A stretch of 19,826 nt of DNA, from positions 1-19,826 of the forward strand of contig JAIRMX010000026.1 in the NCBI GenBank assembly GCA_031258375.1, given 5' to 3'. Positions 6,711 through 14,824 of this stretch are shown here, piece by piece (position 1 is the first letter of the stretch; each line of letters begins with the position of its first letter). The stretch is from Elusimicrobiota bacterium. GTDB lineage: Bacteria > Elusimicrobiota > Elusimicrobia > Elusimicrobiales > Elusimicrobiaceae. The notes beneath the pieces were generated by a model. It ran no database searches, was not told the DNA's origin, and saw nothing but the letters and a program-made list of their open reading frames with translations. A program made the position numbers and the translations under genes.

Positions 6711-7592
6711 TTAACCCGCCTTTAATAACGCTTCCATGTAAAGCTGTCCCGCTTTGTAAGAACTTCTAACAAGCGGTCCGGCCATAACGCCTTTAAAACC
6801 TATTGAAAGCGCATAATCTTTGAGCATATCGTAATAAGACTGTTCGGGATATTCTTTTACCGGGTAATGCCGCGCGGAAGGCGCAAGATATTGGCCGAGA
6901 GTAAGCAAGTCGCAACCTGCGGAGGACAAATCTTTTAAAACGTTTTTCAATTCGGTTTCCGTTTCCCCAAGCCCTAGCATAAGGCCGCTTTTTGTAATTA
7001 TGCGCGGCGCGATTTTTTTGGATTTTTCCAAAAGTTTGACAGACCTGGCGTAATGCGCGCCGCAGCGCACTTCTTTGTAAAGCGAAGGCACGGTTTCAAC
7101 GTTATGCGCCAAAACTTCGCATCCGCCGTCAAGTATTGTTTTCAAGAACTCAAATTTGCCGCCGATATCCGATATTAAAGGCTCTACCTTACAATTCGGC
7201 GCGGAGGTTTTTACCGCGCGTATCACCTCGAAAATATGACGCGCGCCGCCGTCGGGCAAATCGTCGCGCGAAGGCATCGTAAGAACAAGATATTTAAGAT
7301 TTAAAGTAAGCGCGGCTTTGGCCACTTTTTGCGGTTCTTCCTCGTCCGCCGCGGCGGGCGCAAGGTCTTTTGTTACGGCGCAAAACCTGCATTTTCGCGT
7401 GCAAATATCGCCGAGTATCATTATAGTCGCGTCTCCGCGCGAAAAACATTCCCCCCTGTTTGGGCAGCGCGCTTCGCCGCAGACGGTATTCAAACCGTCT
7501 AAAATATTCTTCGTTTTACACGCGCCCGCGTTATAAAAAGCCGCTTTGCTTTTACCGACATTGTCTTTAAGCCATTTAGGAATTGCTCTCAT
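6711..7592 (-). CDS. lipA: Lipoyl synthase (radical SAM)
   Basis: A 293-residue radical SAM enzyme that inserts two sulfurs into protein-bound octanoyl groups, completing lipoate on 2-oxoacid dehydrogenase E2 or GcvH. All cluster ligands are visible: Cys38, Cys43 and Cys49 (CX4CX5C) bind the auxiliary sulfur-donating cluster, and Cys64, Cys68 and Cys71 (CX3CX2C) the SAM cluster. The RSSY motif near the C-terminus (276-279) supplies the Ser ligand of the auxiliary cluster. Length is typical. No lipB or other lipoate gene adjoins it. The ATG has no Shine-Dalgarno and lies 9 nt from a -10 box, so the mRNA is probably leaderless or nearly so. Confidence 0.95.
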   Translation of the reverse strand: MRAIPKWLKDNVGKSKAAFYNAGACKTKNILDGLNTVCGEARCPNRGECFSRGDATIMILGDICTRKCRFCAVTKDLAPAAADEEEPQKVAKAALTLNLKYLVLTMPSRDDLPDGGARHIFEVIRAVKTSAPNCKVEPLISDIGGKFEFLKTILDGGCEVLAHNVETVPSLYKEVRCGAHYARSVKLLEKSKKIAPRIITKSGLMLGLGETETELKNVLKDLSSAGCDLLTLGQYLAPSARHYPVKEYPEQSYYDMLKDYALSIGFKGVMAGPLVRSSYKAGQLYMEALLKAG

Positions 7593-7597
7593 AATAG

Positions 7598-7607
7598 TAT
7601 AATTATA
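7598..7607. promoter_or_regulatory. Shared palindromic -10 of lipA and the SpoIID gene
   Basis: TATAATTATA is its own reverse complement, so each strand carries a perfect TATAAT: 7598-7603 on plus and 7607-7602 on minus. The two start codons are only 19 bp apart (7593-7611). Both transcripts would begin within about 3 nt of their ATG. The -35 regions would fall inside the opposite coding sequences and are weak. Confidence 0.6.
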
Positions 7608-7611
7608 TTAA

Positions 7612-9669
7612 ATGAAGAAGATATTTACACTATCGTTATTATTCTTTTTGTCTGCGCCGGCTTTTTGCAAAGAGGAAATTTCCGCCGATATGAAAGAAGC
7701 GGTTAATCTTTATTTCTCTTTCAAACAGGAAGAAGCGCTTAATAAATTTATAGAAATTTCAAAAACGAATAAAGAACGCGACGCGTTTTTAAACGCGGCG
7801 TATATCGCGCTTGAGCTTGGAAATTCTCGTCTTGCGGTAGATACTATGGCAACGGCTCTGCAATTATTTCCCGAAGACACTACGGTTCTTGAATTTGCGG
7901 GAGAGGCTTATTTATCCTCGGGATATTATCTCAACGCGGAAAATATTTTCGCCCGGCTCAGCGAAAAAAACGATAAAACGGAATTTTATTTTATCAATCT
8001 TGCGCGCGCGCAAATAGGATTAAACCAGCTTGAACTTGCCAAGCTGAACCTCAAGCAAGCCGCAGCCGGAGCCAATCATATTTCGCTTTCAAATTTTTTG
8101 CTCGGCTCGGTTTACGAACAGCAAAAACGCTATGAAGACGCCGCGCACGCGTACAAAAAAACCGTTGATTATGATTCCCAATTCGTCGAAGCAAAACAGA
8201 AATATGCGAACGTTCTCGTCAAGCTAAAAAAATACAAAGAAGCCTTAAAAAATTATAACGCCGTGGCCACAGTCGAAAGTTCTCTGCAAGAAACGACCCA
8301 AGCCATTGCAAAAATAGATAAGAAAATCAGAAGAGAAGACAAAATCTCCCCCGTCGTTACCTTAGGGCCAAAGCAGCATACTCACGTTAAATCGCCGGTA
8401 TCTTACGAAGGCAAATTGCCGACAATACGGGTGGGCATAAGCGCAAAAATAAACGGCGCGCCGGAAGGAATGAAAAGCTTAAAATTTGCAACTGCGTATA
8501 AATTCAAAGCTTCGGATAAAAACGATAAAACGCTTGTCAACGGCAAAGCGAAAGAATTTTGGACGGTAGAAATAACCAACAACGTTCTTTACTTAAAATC
8601 GCCAAAAGGCGTAAGAACTAAATTCGACGGCATTATAAAACTAACGCAAACTTCGGACGACGAAAACGCCCCTACGACAATAATAAAAAGCGTATTGACG
8701 GGACACGGAACGACGTGGGCGGCGCGCGAAGACAAAGAATACCGCGGGGATTTTGAATTTATCCACAATAAAAAACTCAACGCAATTATACCGGTAAACA
8801 TCGTAAATATAGAAGAATACGTTTTTGGAGTAATCGCCGCCGAAATGCCGAGCGTATTTCCCATAGAAGCCTTGAAAGCGCAAGCCGTTATAGCCCGCAC
8901 TTACGGCATTAAATCCTTAGGCAAACATAAACGTTACGGATACGATATATGCGACACGCAAAGTTGTCAGGTTTACGGCGGAGTTCGCTCCGAGCGCGAA
9001 AGAACCAATGCCGCGGCCGAAGCCACTATGGGGCTGATTCTCACGTATAAAAATAAACCCATAGAAGCGGTATTTTCGTCTAATTGCGGCGGTTTTACGC
9101 AAAGCAGCAAAGAAGCCGGCTGGTTTACAAACAGCTATTTGCAGCCGGTGTCGGACTATTACGATTTCAATACCGACGATTTACAGCCGTATCATTTTAA
9201 AGAACTTCTGCAGCAAACGCGCGGGGCTTACAGCCGTTTCTTCAAAAACGTAAGTCCGGCTGCTTTCCGTTGGAGCAGATACATAGAAGAGCCCCAGCTT
9301 CGCGAAATAATAAGACGCAAAAAAGATATCGGCAAAATAAAGGCCGTTATTGCGCTTAGACGCGGAATATCGGGCTATGTAAACGGCGTTAGAATAGCGG
9401 GAAGCAAAGGCAGTTTAATTTTGAACAAAGAAAACGAAATCAAAAAATATCTCGCGCTCGGCATGCTGCGCAGCACTTATTTCATAGCGGAGCCGGTACT
9501 CGAAAAAGGCGAAGCCAAAGCGTTTATATTTTACGGCGGAGGCTGGGGACACGGAGTCGGCTTATGTCAAACCGGCGCTGGAGGACGCGCCGAAGCGGGG
9601 CAGTCTTTTGACGAAATTTTAAATCATTATTACACAGGCACGCGGCTTAAAGATGTAAGAAGCAAATAG
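7612..9669 (+). CDS. TPR-SpoIID/LytB domain protein, probable peptidoglycan lytic enzyme
   Basis: A 685-residue exported protein. A signal peptide (MKKIFTLSLLFFLSAPAFC) is followed by tetratricopeptide-like helical repeats (about 25-225), with the typical pattern at YEDAAHAYKKTVDYD and YKEALKNYNAVA. A SpoIID/LytB domain fills about 270-685: NIEEYVFGVIAAEMP with Glu411 matching the catalytic Glu of SpoIID lytic transglycosylases, LKAQAVIARTYG, CQVYGG, SSNCGG and the C-terminal GGGWGHGVGLCQTGAGG. SpoIID enzymes cut glycan strands lacking stem peptides; in non-sporulating Gram-negatives they probably act in wall remodelling or division. The TPR part may recruit partners. There is no Shine-Dalgarno and the -10 ends 8 nt before the ATG, which suggests a leaderless mRNA. 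It ends directly against the next gene, which converges. Confidence 0.88.
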   Translation: MKKIFTLSLLFFLSAPAFCKEEISADMKEAVNLYFSFKQEEALNKFIEISKTNKERDAFLNAAYIALELGNSRLAVDTMATALQLFPEDTTVLEFAGEAYLSSGYYLNAENIFARLSEKNDKTEFYFINLARAQIGLNQLELAKLNLKQAAAGANHISLSNFLLGSVYEQQKRYEDAAHAYKKTVDYDSQFVEAKQKYANVLVKLKKYKEALKNYNAVATVESSLQETTQAIAKIDKKIRREDKISPVVTLGPKQHTHVKSPVSYEGKLPTIRVGISAKINGAPEGMKSLKFATAYKFKASDKNDKTLVNGKAKEFWTVEITNNVLYLKSPKGVRTKFDGIIKLTQTSDDENAPTTIIKSVLTGHGTTWAAREDKEYRGDFEFIHNKKLNAIIPVNIVNIEEYVFGVIAAEMPSVFPIEALKAQAVIARTYGIKSLGKHKRYGYDICDTQSCQVYGGVRSERERTNAAAEATMGLILTYKNKPIEAVFSSNCGGFTQSSKEAGWFTNSYLQPVSDYYDFNTDDLQPYHFKELLQQTRGAYSRFFKNVSPAAFRWSRYIEEPQLREIIRRKKDIGKIKAVIALRRGISGYVNGVRIAGSKGSLILNKENEIKKYLALGMLRSTYFIAEPVLEKGEAKAFIFYGGGWGHGVGLCQTGAGGRAEAGQSFDEILNHYYTGTRLKDVRSK

Positions 9670-10380
9670 TTAGCAACCGCCGCTGCCGTCACAACAGACT
9701 AAATATGTCTGCATAGAATCCGTGCCGCTTATATGCAAAGCTTTCCATTGAAGAACAGTTGAAGCGTTTGAAGTTGTCGCATTGCACGAATTTGTATCTG
9801 TTCCCCAATTAGACGTTGTCCCGTTTTTTTTAAGTCCAAAGCCGCCGTATCCGTCCCAATACAGGCTTTTAACGCTAAGATTATCATATGCTTTTATATT
9901 ATTTAACGACGAGTTGGAATGCCCTATTCCTAATCCGTAATTTCTGTTAAACACATTCAATATGCCTGCGGGAGTTGGAGGACTGGTCGGAGTAGGATCA
10001 CTGCCATAACCATTAGTATAATAGCCTACGCGCAAGTCAACGTTAGCGGCACCATTTGTTTGCCCGTCTTCGCCATTTAACTTTATATGAAGATTACGAG
10101 CGTAAAAAGAGGTATCCACAGTAAGGACATTATCGCTATCTTCATTGCTTACATGTCCGATTTCAATTCTGCCTGAAGGAGAAATATTTTGCGGCACATT
10201 CACCTCGCCTCTGGTGCCGAGCAGCGCGATATTTGCGTTAATAGAGCTGTAATAAACATGCGGCGTAGGGAAAAATGACACGTACTTTATTGTTTGCGCC
10301 GATAGAACCGCGCAAAAACTCAAAAACAAAAATAGAACAATCGTTTTCTTAAAACTAAAATTCCTGCCGATTATATGCAT
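9670..10380 (-). CDS. Exported protein with KYVSFFPTPHVYYSS motif
   Basis: A 236-residue exported protein. I take the ATG at 10380 because GGAG lies 7 nt upstream; a TTG seven codons earlier lacks such a site. The N-terminus has a basic head and a hydrophobic core (KKTIVLFLFLSFCAVLSA), then KYVSFFPTPHVYYSS, a motif I associate with a lineage-specific family of Elusimicrobiota exported proteins. The rest is rich in Asn, Gly, Ser and Thr, like an extracellular beta-structured surface or fibre protein. The C-terminus ends in a Cys cluster (VCCDGSGGC) that could form disulfides. No catalytic motif is seen. Its stop abuts the SpoIID stop on the other strand. Confidence 0.75.
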   Translation of the reverse strand: MHIIGRNFSFKKTIVLFLFLSFCAVLSAQTIKYVSFFPTPHVYYSSINANIALLGTRGEVNVPQNISPSGRIEIGHVSNEDSDNVLTVDTSFYARNLHIKLNGEDGQTNGAANVDLRVGYYTNGYGSDPTPTSPPTPAGILNVFNRNYGLGIGHSNSSLNNIKAYDNLSVKSLYWDGYGGFGLKKNGTTSNWGTDTNSCNATTSNASTVLQWKALHISGTDSMQTYLVCCDGSGGC

Positions 10381-10419
10381 AATAATCTCCGTTAATTGCA
10401 ACCTTGAACTTATTTAATA

Positions 10420-10448
10420 ACTATATAATATTTTTGCTTAATACTCAA
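10420..10448 (-). promoter_or_regulatory. Promoter of the 9670-10380 gene
   Basis: On the minus strand TTGAGT (10448-10443), a 17-bp spacer and TATAGT (10425-10420) form a plausible sigma70 promoter 40 nt before the ATG, making this gene a unit separate from the ankyrin gene upstream. Confidence 0.5.
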
Positions 10449-10479
10449 TTCCATTAACATAACGTCACTAAATTTATGC

Positions 10480-11847
10480 TTAAAGTTTTGAAGTTCTAAG
10501 CTTTCCTTTACCAGAAGAGTCCGAACTTTTTTGTTGTACATTCTGTTGTTGTTGAAACTGCTGATAGTCGCTCATATCCGAAGGTAAAGCCCCGCTAGGA
10601 AAACCGCCGCCGCTTGACATTTCCGCAGGATTAAAACCCGCAGGCATGCCCGGAATAGCGGGAATCATAGAGGTATCATCCGGCATAGCAGATTCTGCGG
10701 CCGGCATTTGCTGCTTGTTAGTTTTTTTGGAAGGAGCAGGCGCGGTTTTAGCTTTATTACCGGATGCGGCTTCCTTTGTTTTTCCTTTTGGAATTATCGG
10801 ATTGCCTTTTGCGTCCCTGGGAATATTTTGATAAGCTATAAAATCCTTAATTAACTTAGCTGTTTTCGTATGCTTATTGCGCTGGGCAATTTGTAAGGCG
10901 GTCATTTTATTTTTAGTGGTTTTTTTGTAATCCGCACCCAATTTAAGCAATTCATCAACCAGTTGAGTATCTCCTAAATAAGCAGCCCAAAAAAGAGGCG
11001 TTTCGCCGTTTTTATTTGCTTTGTTTATATCCGCGTTTCTATCAATCAATAAAGATATCATTTCCGTATTCTTTGTTTGTATGGCATATAGGAGAGCCGT
11101 CATACCTGAAGCATTGGCGGCATTTACGTCCGCTCTATAATCAATAAGCGCTTGAGCGCTCTGTAAATCGCCGTAAGAAACAGAAACTATCAAAGGAGTG
11201 TTTCCGTTGGCATCGGCAAAATTAGGATTAATACCCGCTTTAAGCATAGCGTCAACGCCGACAAATTTCTTTTGGAAAGCGTATCTAAGCATATTATCTT
11301 GGCTAGCTCCTGCGCGCGCGCCGTTAGACATTAAAAACGTAACAGGCATGGGGCTGCCGTTTTGTATGGCTGCGGTAAGCGGCGTAGTTCCGCGGCGGCT
11401 TTGCTGATTAGGATCCGCGTTAGCAATAATAAGCATATTCATCATATCAATATGTCCGTTGCGCGACGCTTTTATTAAAGCCGTTTCTCCGTCATTTTGA
11501 TCCGGAAGATTAGGGTTGCTGCCTTTGTCCAAAAGCACCGCCACAAGTCCGTAATTATTTTTTTGCGCGGCCAGAACAAGAAGAGTAATACCGCGCGAAG
11601 TCGGTATATTGGGGTCTTTAAGCAATTCGTCAATTTTTACCCGTGCCGTCTCATAATCGTCATTTTCTATGTAAGCGGCAATTTCATCGCTGGTCTGCGA
11701 CGGCGTTCTATAATTTAAAACCTCAGCTGATATTTTTTTAGACCTTTTACTCGTTCGATTTGAGATAATCGTATACGCTGTAAGCAGAACGATAGGCAGC
11801 ATAATAAAAATGGCAATTGTAATTTTGTTAGTTTTCGGAAATTTCAT
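10480..11847 (-). CDS. Membrane-anchored ankyrin repeat protein
   Basis: A 455-residue protein. An N-terminal membrane segment (about 9-29, ITIAIFIMLPIVLLTAYTII) is followed by a short basic linker and about eight ankyrin repeats (about 75-340) with clear signatures such as DGETALIKASRNGHIDMM, NGNTPLIVSVSYGD and NGETPLFWAAYLGDTQLV. The C-terminal 110 residues are disordered, rich in Lys, Pro, Ala, Met and Gln (QQFQQQQNVQQK). Ankyrin stacks bind proteins. With one anchor ahead of the repeats they are most likely periplasmic or outside, scaffolding envelope proteins; a role towards a host cannot be judged from sequence. GAGG lies 11 nt upstream of the ATG. The gene follows rnc by 28 bp on the same strand and may share its transcript. 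Confidence 0.85.
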   Translation of the reverse strand: MKFPKTNKITIAIFIMLPIVLLTAYTIISNRTSKRSKKISAEVLNYRTPSQTSDEIAAYIENDDYETARVKIDELLKDPNIPTSRGITLLVLAAQKNNYGLVAVLLDKGSNPNLPDQNDGETALIKASRNGHIDMMNMLIIANADPNQQSRRGTTPLTAAIQNGSPMPVTFLMSNGARAGASQDNMLRYAFQKKFVGVDAMLKAGINPNFADANGNTPLIVSVSYGDLQSAQALIDYRADVNAANASGMTALLYAIQTKNTEMISLLIDRNADINKANKNGETPLFWAAYLGDTQLVDELLKLGADYKKTTKNKMTALQIAQRNKHTKTAKLIKDFIAYQNIPRDAKGNPIIPKGKTKEAASGNKAKTAPAPSKKTNKQQMPAAESAMPDDTSMIPAIPGMPAGFNPAEMSSGGGFPSGALPSDMSDYQQFQQQQNVQQKSSDSSGKGKLRTSKL

Positions 11848-11875
11848 ATGCTCAAATACCTCAACTTACGAAGTA

Positions 11876-12556
11876 TTATATTCTCTTTTCTATTACGTTA
11901 AACGATTTTAAAGCCGACATAGCCGCCGCTTGTTCGGCATGTTTTTTATTTTTGCCTTTGCCATTTCCGATGTCTTTCCCGTCAAGATAAACTTTGACCG
12001 TAAAAATCTTGTCATGTTCCGGCCCTATGGTGGAAACGACTTTATACGTCGGCGTGTTTTTGCCCTTTTTTTGCAGATATTCCTGCAGCGCGCTTTTATA
12101 ATCGCTGCCGTCGCTCTCAAGAGGCTGGGTGGAAAGCCATGACAAAACTACGTCCCGCGCCGCATAAAAACCGCTGTCAAGATAAACCGCGCCGATAACA
12201 GCCTCCATTGCGTTTGAAAGTATGCTTTCTCGCGCGCGGCCGCCGCTTTCGGCTTCTCCTTGACCAATAAATATATATTTGCCTAAATCCAATTCGGCCG
12301 CCCAAAAATATAAATTGCGCCTTGACACCAAATTTGATTTTATTTTTGAAAGCGCTCCCTCTTCTTTTGCGGATAATTTTTTATATAGATAATCGGCTAC
12401 GATAACGCCAAGGACGCTGTCGCCCAAAAATTCAAGCCGTTCGTTATTGGCATAACCTCTTCTTTCCGCAGAGTAAGACTTATGAGTAAGCGCTTCCCGT
12501 AAAATATTTTTATTTTTAAAAGTATAATTTAATACTTTCTCAAACTCGCCCGACAC
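11876..12556 (-). CDS. rnc: Ribonuclease III
   Basis: A 226-residue double-strand-specific endoribonuclease for rRNA and mRNA processing. The signature ERLEFLGDS is at 39-47, with catalytic-type Glu42 and Asp46, and Glu66 in KEEG. In the second acidic site, SNAMEA, Glu118 is present but the residue matching E. coli Asp114 is Asn115, a change seen in RNase III of some other phyla. The double-stranded RNA binding domain covers about 152-220 (SALQEYLQKKGK, then KKHAEQAAA). The start is a GTG immediately after the acpP stop (TAAGTG, no gap), so translation is probably coupled. It is the last gene of the fatty acid cluster. Confidence 0.95.
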   Translation of the reverse strand: MSGEFEKVLNYTFKNKNILREALTHKSYSAERRGYANNERLEFLGDSVLGVIVADYLYKKLSAKEEGALSKIKSNLVSRRNLYFWAAELDLGKYIFIGQGEAESGGRARESILSNAMEAVIGAVYLDSGFYAARDVVLSWLSTQPLESDGSDYKSALQEYLQKKGKNTPTYKVVSTIGPEHDKIFTVKVYLDGKDIGNGKGKNKKHAEQAAAMSALKSFNVIEKRI

Positions 12557-12802
12557 TTATTTTGCCACTTTGTCTATAATGTGCTGCAAAGCTTCGCCGA
12601 CAGTTTTTATTTTCTCGGCCTGTTCGTCGGGAATCTCTATGTCAAATTCCTCTTCAAGCGCCATAATCAGCTCGACCGTATCAAGGGAATCGGCGCCGAG
12701 ATCGTTGACAAATTGAGCTTCGGGCTTGACTTGCTCGGGTTCTACCCCGAGTTGTTCCACTATAATATTTTTCACTTTTTCTTCTACTGTTTTTGCATCC
12801 AT
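12557..12802 (-). CDS. acpP: Acyl carrier protein
   Basis: An 81-residue acidic protein that carries growing acyl chains in fatty acid synthesis on phosphopantetheine. The attachment site is Ser39 in GADSLDTVEL, the canonical DSL motif. Helix II follows (ELIMALEEEFDIEIPDE), the surface read by FabG, PlsX and other partners. Length is normal. GGAGG lies upstream of the ATG (minus strand, around 12810). It sits between fabG and rnc, all in one direction with tiny gaps. Confidence 0.97.
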   Translation of the reverse strand: MDAKTVEEKVKNIIVEQLGVEPEQVKPEAQFVNDLGADSLDTVELIMALEEEFDIEIPDEQAEKIKTVGEALQHIIDKVAK

Positions 12803-12822
12803 TTCACACTTCCTCCGTAATA

Positions 12823-13572
12823 TTAAATATACAAGCCGCCGTTAACAGGTAGCACCGCGCCGGTTATATAGTCCGCGTCATCGCAGGCCAAAAACACAGC
12901 AGCGCCGGCAATATCCCGCACTTCGGCAAATCTTTTAAGCGGTATGCTTTCAAGCACCGCCGTTTTTACTTCTTCTTTTAAGCCCGTAGTCATATCAGTT
13001 TTGACAAAACCCGGCGCGATTGCGTTAACTCTGATATTTCTTGAAGCAAATTCTTTAGCCATGGATTTTGTCAAACCTATAACGCCGGCTTTTGACGCGG
13101 CATAACCAGTCTGCCCCGCGTTGCCGCTTTGGCCGACGACAGACGATATGTTTATTATACTGCCGCCGTTTGCGGATTTCATCATAACCTTCACAACGGT
13201 TTTTGACATCAAAAACGTTCCTTTCAAATTCACGTTTATCACATCGTCAAAATCCGCTTCTTTCATACGCAGCATCAACGCGTCTTTTGTAATGCCGGCA
13301 TTATTGACAAGTATATCTATTGTTCCAAACTCGCGCAATGCGGCGTTAACAAAAGCTTCGCAGTCCGAACTTTTTGATATGTCCGCAATTTTTGACAGCA
13401 CCCGCCCGCCGGGAACGGTTTCGAGCAAACGTTCTTTTATCGTATCCAAAGATTGCGCGCTTGAAGAACAAATAGCGACCGAAGCCCCTTCGAGTAGAAA
13501 TCTTTCCGCAATCGCATAGCCTATTCCGCGGCTGCCGCCGGTAATAAGCGCCTTTTTATTCTGCAGTCTCAC
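12823..13572 (-). CDS. fabG: 3-oxoacyl-ACP reductase
   Basis: A 249-residue NADPH-dependent short-chain dehydrogenase that reduces 3-ketoacyl-ACP in each elongation cycle. The cofactor motif is TGGSRGIG (11-18), NNAG is at 90-93, and the active site is Ser144, Tyr157 and Lys161 (YAASK), with the same Ser-Tyr spacing as E. coli FabG. I place the start at GTG 13572 because GGAG lies 7 nt upstream and the protein then begins MRLQNKKALITGG like its relatives. The ATG at 13593 would add seven unconserved residues. The start overlaps the plsX end by 17 nt. The neighbours acpP and plsX place it in lipid synthesis. Confidence 0.94.
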   Translation of the reverse strand: MRLQNKKALITGGSRGIGYAIAERFLLEGASVAICSSSAQSLDTIKERLLETVPGGRVLSKIADISKSSDCEAFVNAALREFGTIDILVNNAGITKDALMLRMKEADFDDVINVNLKGTFLMSKTVVKVMMKSANGGSIINISSVVGQSGNAGQTGYAASKAGVIGLTKSMAKEFASRNIRVNAIAPGFVKTDMTTGLKEEVKTAVLESIPLKRFAEVRDIAGAAVFLACDDADYITGAVLPVNGGLYI

Positions 13573-14596
13573 GTGAATGCTCCAATTTGTCAAAAACAGG
13601 TTTAAGTAAAGATATATTTTCCCCGATAACTTTCACAACTTTACTCTCCGCCATTTTCGCGGCAACTTTAATCGAATTATAAATAGCGGCGGCGGACGAT
13701 TTGCCATGGCATATAATTACCGGCCCGTTGACCCCGAGTAACGGCGCGCCGCCGTAAACGTCAGGATCGGTTTTGTCCTTTATTTTATTAAGCGAAGGCT
13801 TGGCCATAAGCATACCGAGTAAAGCAAACGGATTTTTCTTTGCCGCGTCTTTTATCATACCAAACATAGTCTTGGCCAGTCCCTCTGAAAGTTTTAAAGC
13901 TATATTGCCGACAAAACCGTCGCATACAATAACGTCTATCATTCCGCTGTGCACGTCCCGCCCTTCGATATTTCCATAATAGTTAATGCCAAGCTGCCTA
14001 ATATATTTCGCAGTTTCTTTAATGAGCAAATTGCCCTTACCCTCTTCTTCGCCTATTGAAAGCAAGCCCGACACGGGGTTTTCAACATCGTAAGCGATTT
14101 TAGAAAATACCGTTCCCATTACGGCAAACTGTAAAAGATTTATGGCTTTACAATCGGTATTAGCTCCGGCGTCAATCAATACGGCGACTCCGCGCCGCGT
14201 CGGCATAGGAGAAGCAATCGCCGGCCTGTCAACGCCGTCAATTTCGCCGATAATAAAATGCGCGGCAATCCACGCCGCGCCGGAATGTCCGGCCGAAATC
14301 ATAGCGTCGGCTTTACCTTGTTTAACAAGGTCGGCGCAAACCGCAATGCTGACTTCTTTTTTATATTTTGCGATTTCTCTTACCGGGCTGGCGGACATAT
14401 CTATCGTTCTTGGCGCGTGTATGATAGAAATTTTGCTTACGTCGTATTTAGCGCGCTCGGCAAGCTCCGCCTTTATAACGGCCTCATCGCCGACCAATAT
14501 AATTTCATAGTCAAAATCTTTTGCGGCTCTCAGCGCGCCCGCAACATTAGGAGCTATGCCAAAATCGCCGCCAAGGGCATCAAGCGCTATTCTCAT
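13556..14596 (-). CDS. plsX: Phosphate acyltransferase PlsX
   Basis: A 346-residue enzyme that makes acyl-phosphate from acyl-ACP, the first step of the PlsX/PlsY route to lysophosphatidate. Family hallmarks are the N-terminal MRIALDALGGDFG, VREIAKYKKEVSIA, MISAGHSGA, DAGAN, CDGFVGNIALK, and the C-terminal GAPLLGVNGPVIICHG. Length is normal. It follows rpmF by 16 bp, the common rpmF-plsX arrangement, and is followed by fabG with a 17-nt overlap. Where many genomes have fabH and fabD between plsX and fabG, this one has neither. Confidence 0.96.
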   Translation of the reverse strand: MRIALDALGGDFGIAPNVAGALRAAKDFDYEIILVGDEAVIKAELAERAKYDVSKISIIHAPRTIDMSASPVREIAKYKKEVSIAVCADLVKQGKADAMISAGHSGAAWIAAHFIIGEIDGVDRPAIASPMPTRRGVAVLIDAGANTDCKAINLLQFAVMGTVFSKIAYDVENPVSGLLSIGEEEGKGNLLIKETAKYIRQLGINYYGNIEGRDVHSGMIDVIVCDGFVGNIALKLSEGLAKTMFGMIKDAAKKNPFALLGMLMAKPSLNKIKDKTDPDVYGGAPLLGVNGPVIICHGKSSAAAIYNSIKVAAKMAESKVVKVIGENISLLKPVFDKLEHSRETAE

Positions 14597-14612
14597 AAAT
14601 TAAAAACCGCAA

Positions 14613-14822
14613 TTATTGCTTAGTATCGGATTTTTGTTTTTTAACTTTTACTTTCGCAACTAGTTTGCCGCCGTAAAAGCCGCATTTTGAGCAAACGTTA
14701 TGAGGTCTGCGCGGCTCGCCGCAATTGGAACAAGCTACGGTATGAACGGCTTCCAACTTTGAGTTGGACGATCTCCTCAAATCTCTTCTTGATCTTGTAT
14801 GTTTTCTCTTAGGATTAGGCAT
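14613..14822 (-). CDS. rpmF: 50S ribosomal protein L32
   Basis: A 69-residue small basic ribosomal protein. The N-terminus MPNPKRKHTRSRRDLRR is typical of L32, followed by a complete zinc ribbon (Cys31, Cys34, Cys44, Cys47), so this is the zinc-binding form rather than a Cys-less zinc-independent paralogue. The C-terminal Lys-rich tail is somewhat extended. It is 2 bp downstream of the DUF177 gene and 16 bp upstream of plsX, so the operon joins ribosome and lipid genes as in many bacteria. Confidence 0.97.
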   Translation of the reverse strand: MPNPKRKHTRSRRDLRRSSNSKLEAVHTVACSNCGEPRRPHNVCSKCGFYGGKLVAKVKVKKQKSDTKQ

Positions 14823-14824
14823 TT

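Noticed and set aside
10381..10401. TTG at 10401 as start of the exported protein
   Set aside because: The ATG at 10380 has GGAG at the right distance and directly precedes the signal peptide.
13573..13593. Upstream ATG as fabG start
   Set aside because: It would add seven residues not typical of FabG; the GTG at 13572 has GGAG at 7 nt and gives the usual N-terminus.
13121..14623. Long open frames on the plus strand opposite fabG and plsX
   Set aside because: They are antisense shadows of well-identified genes, with no ribosome binding sites and unlikely proteins.
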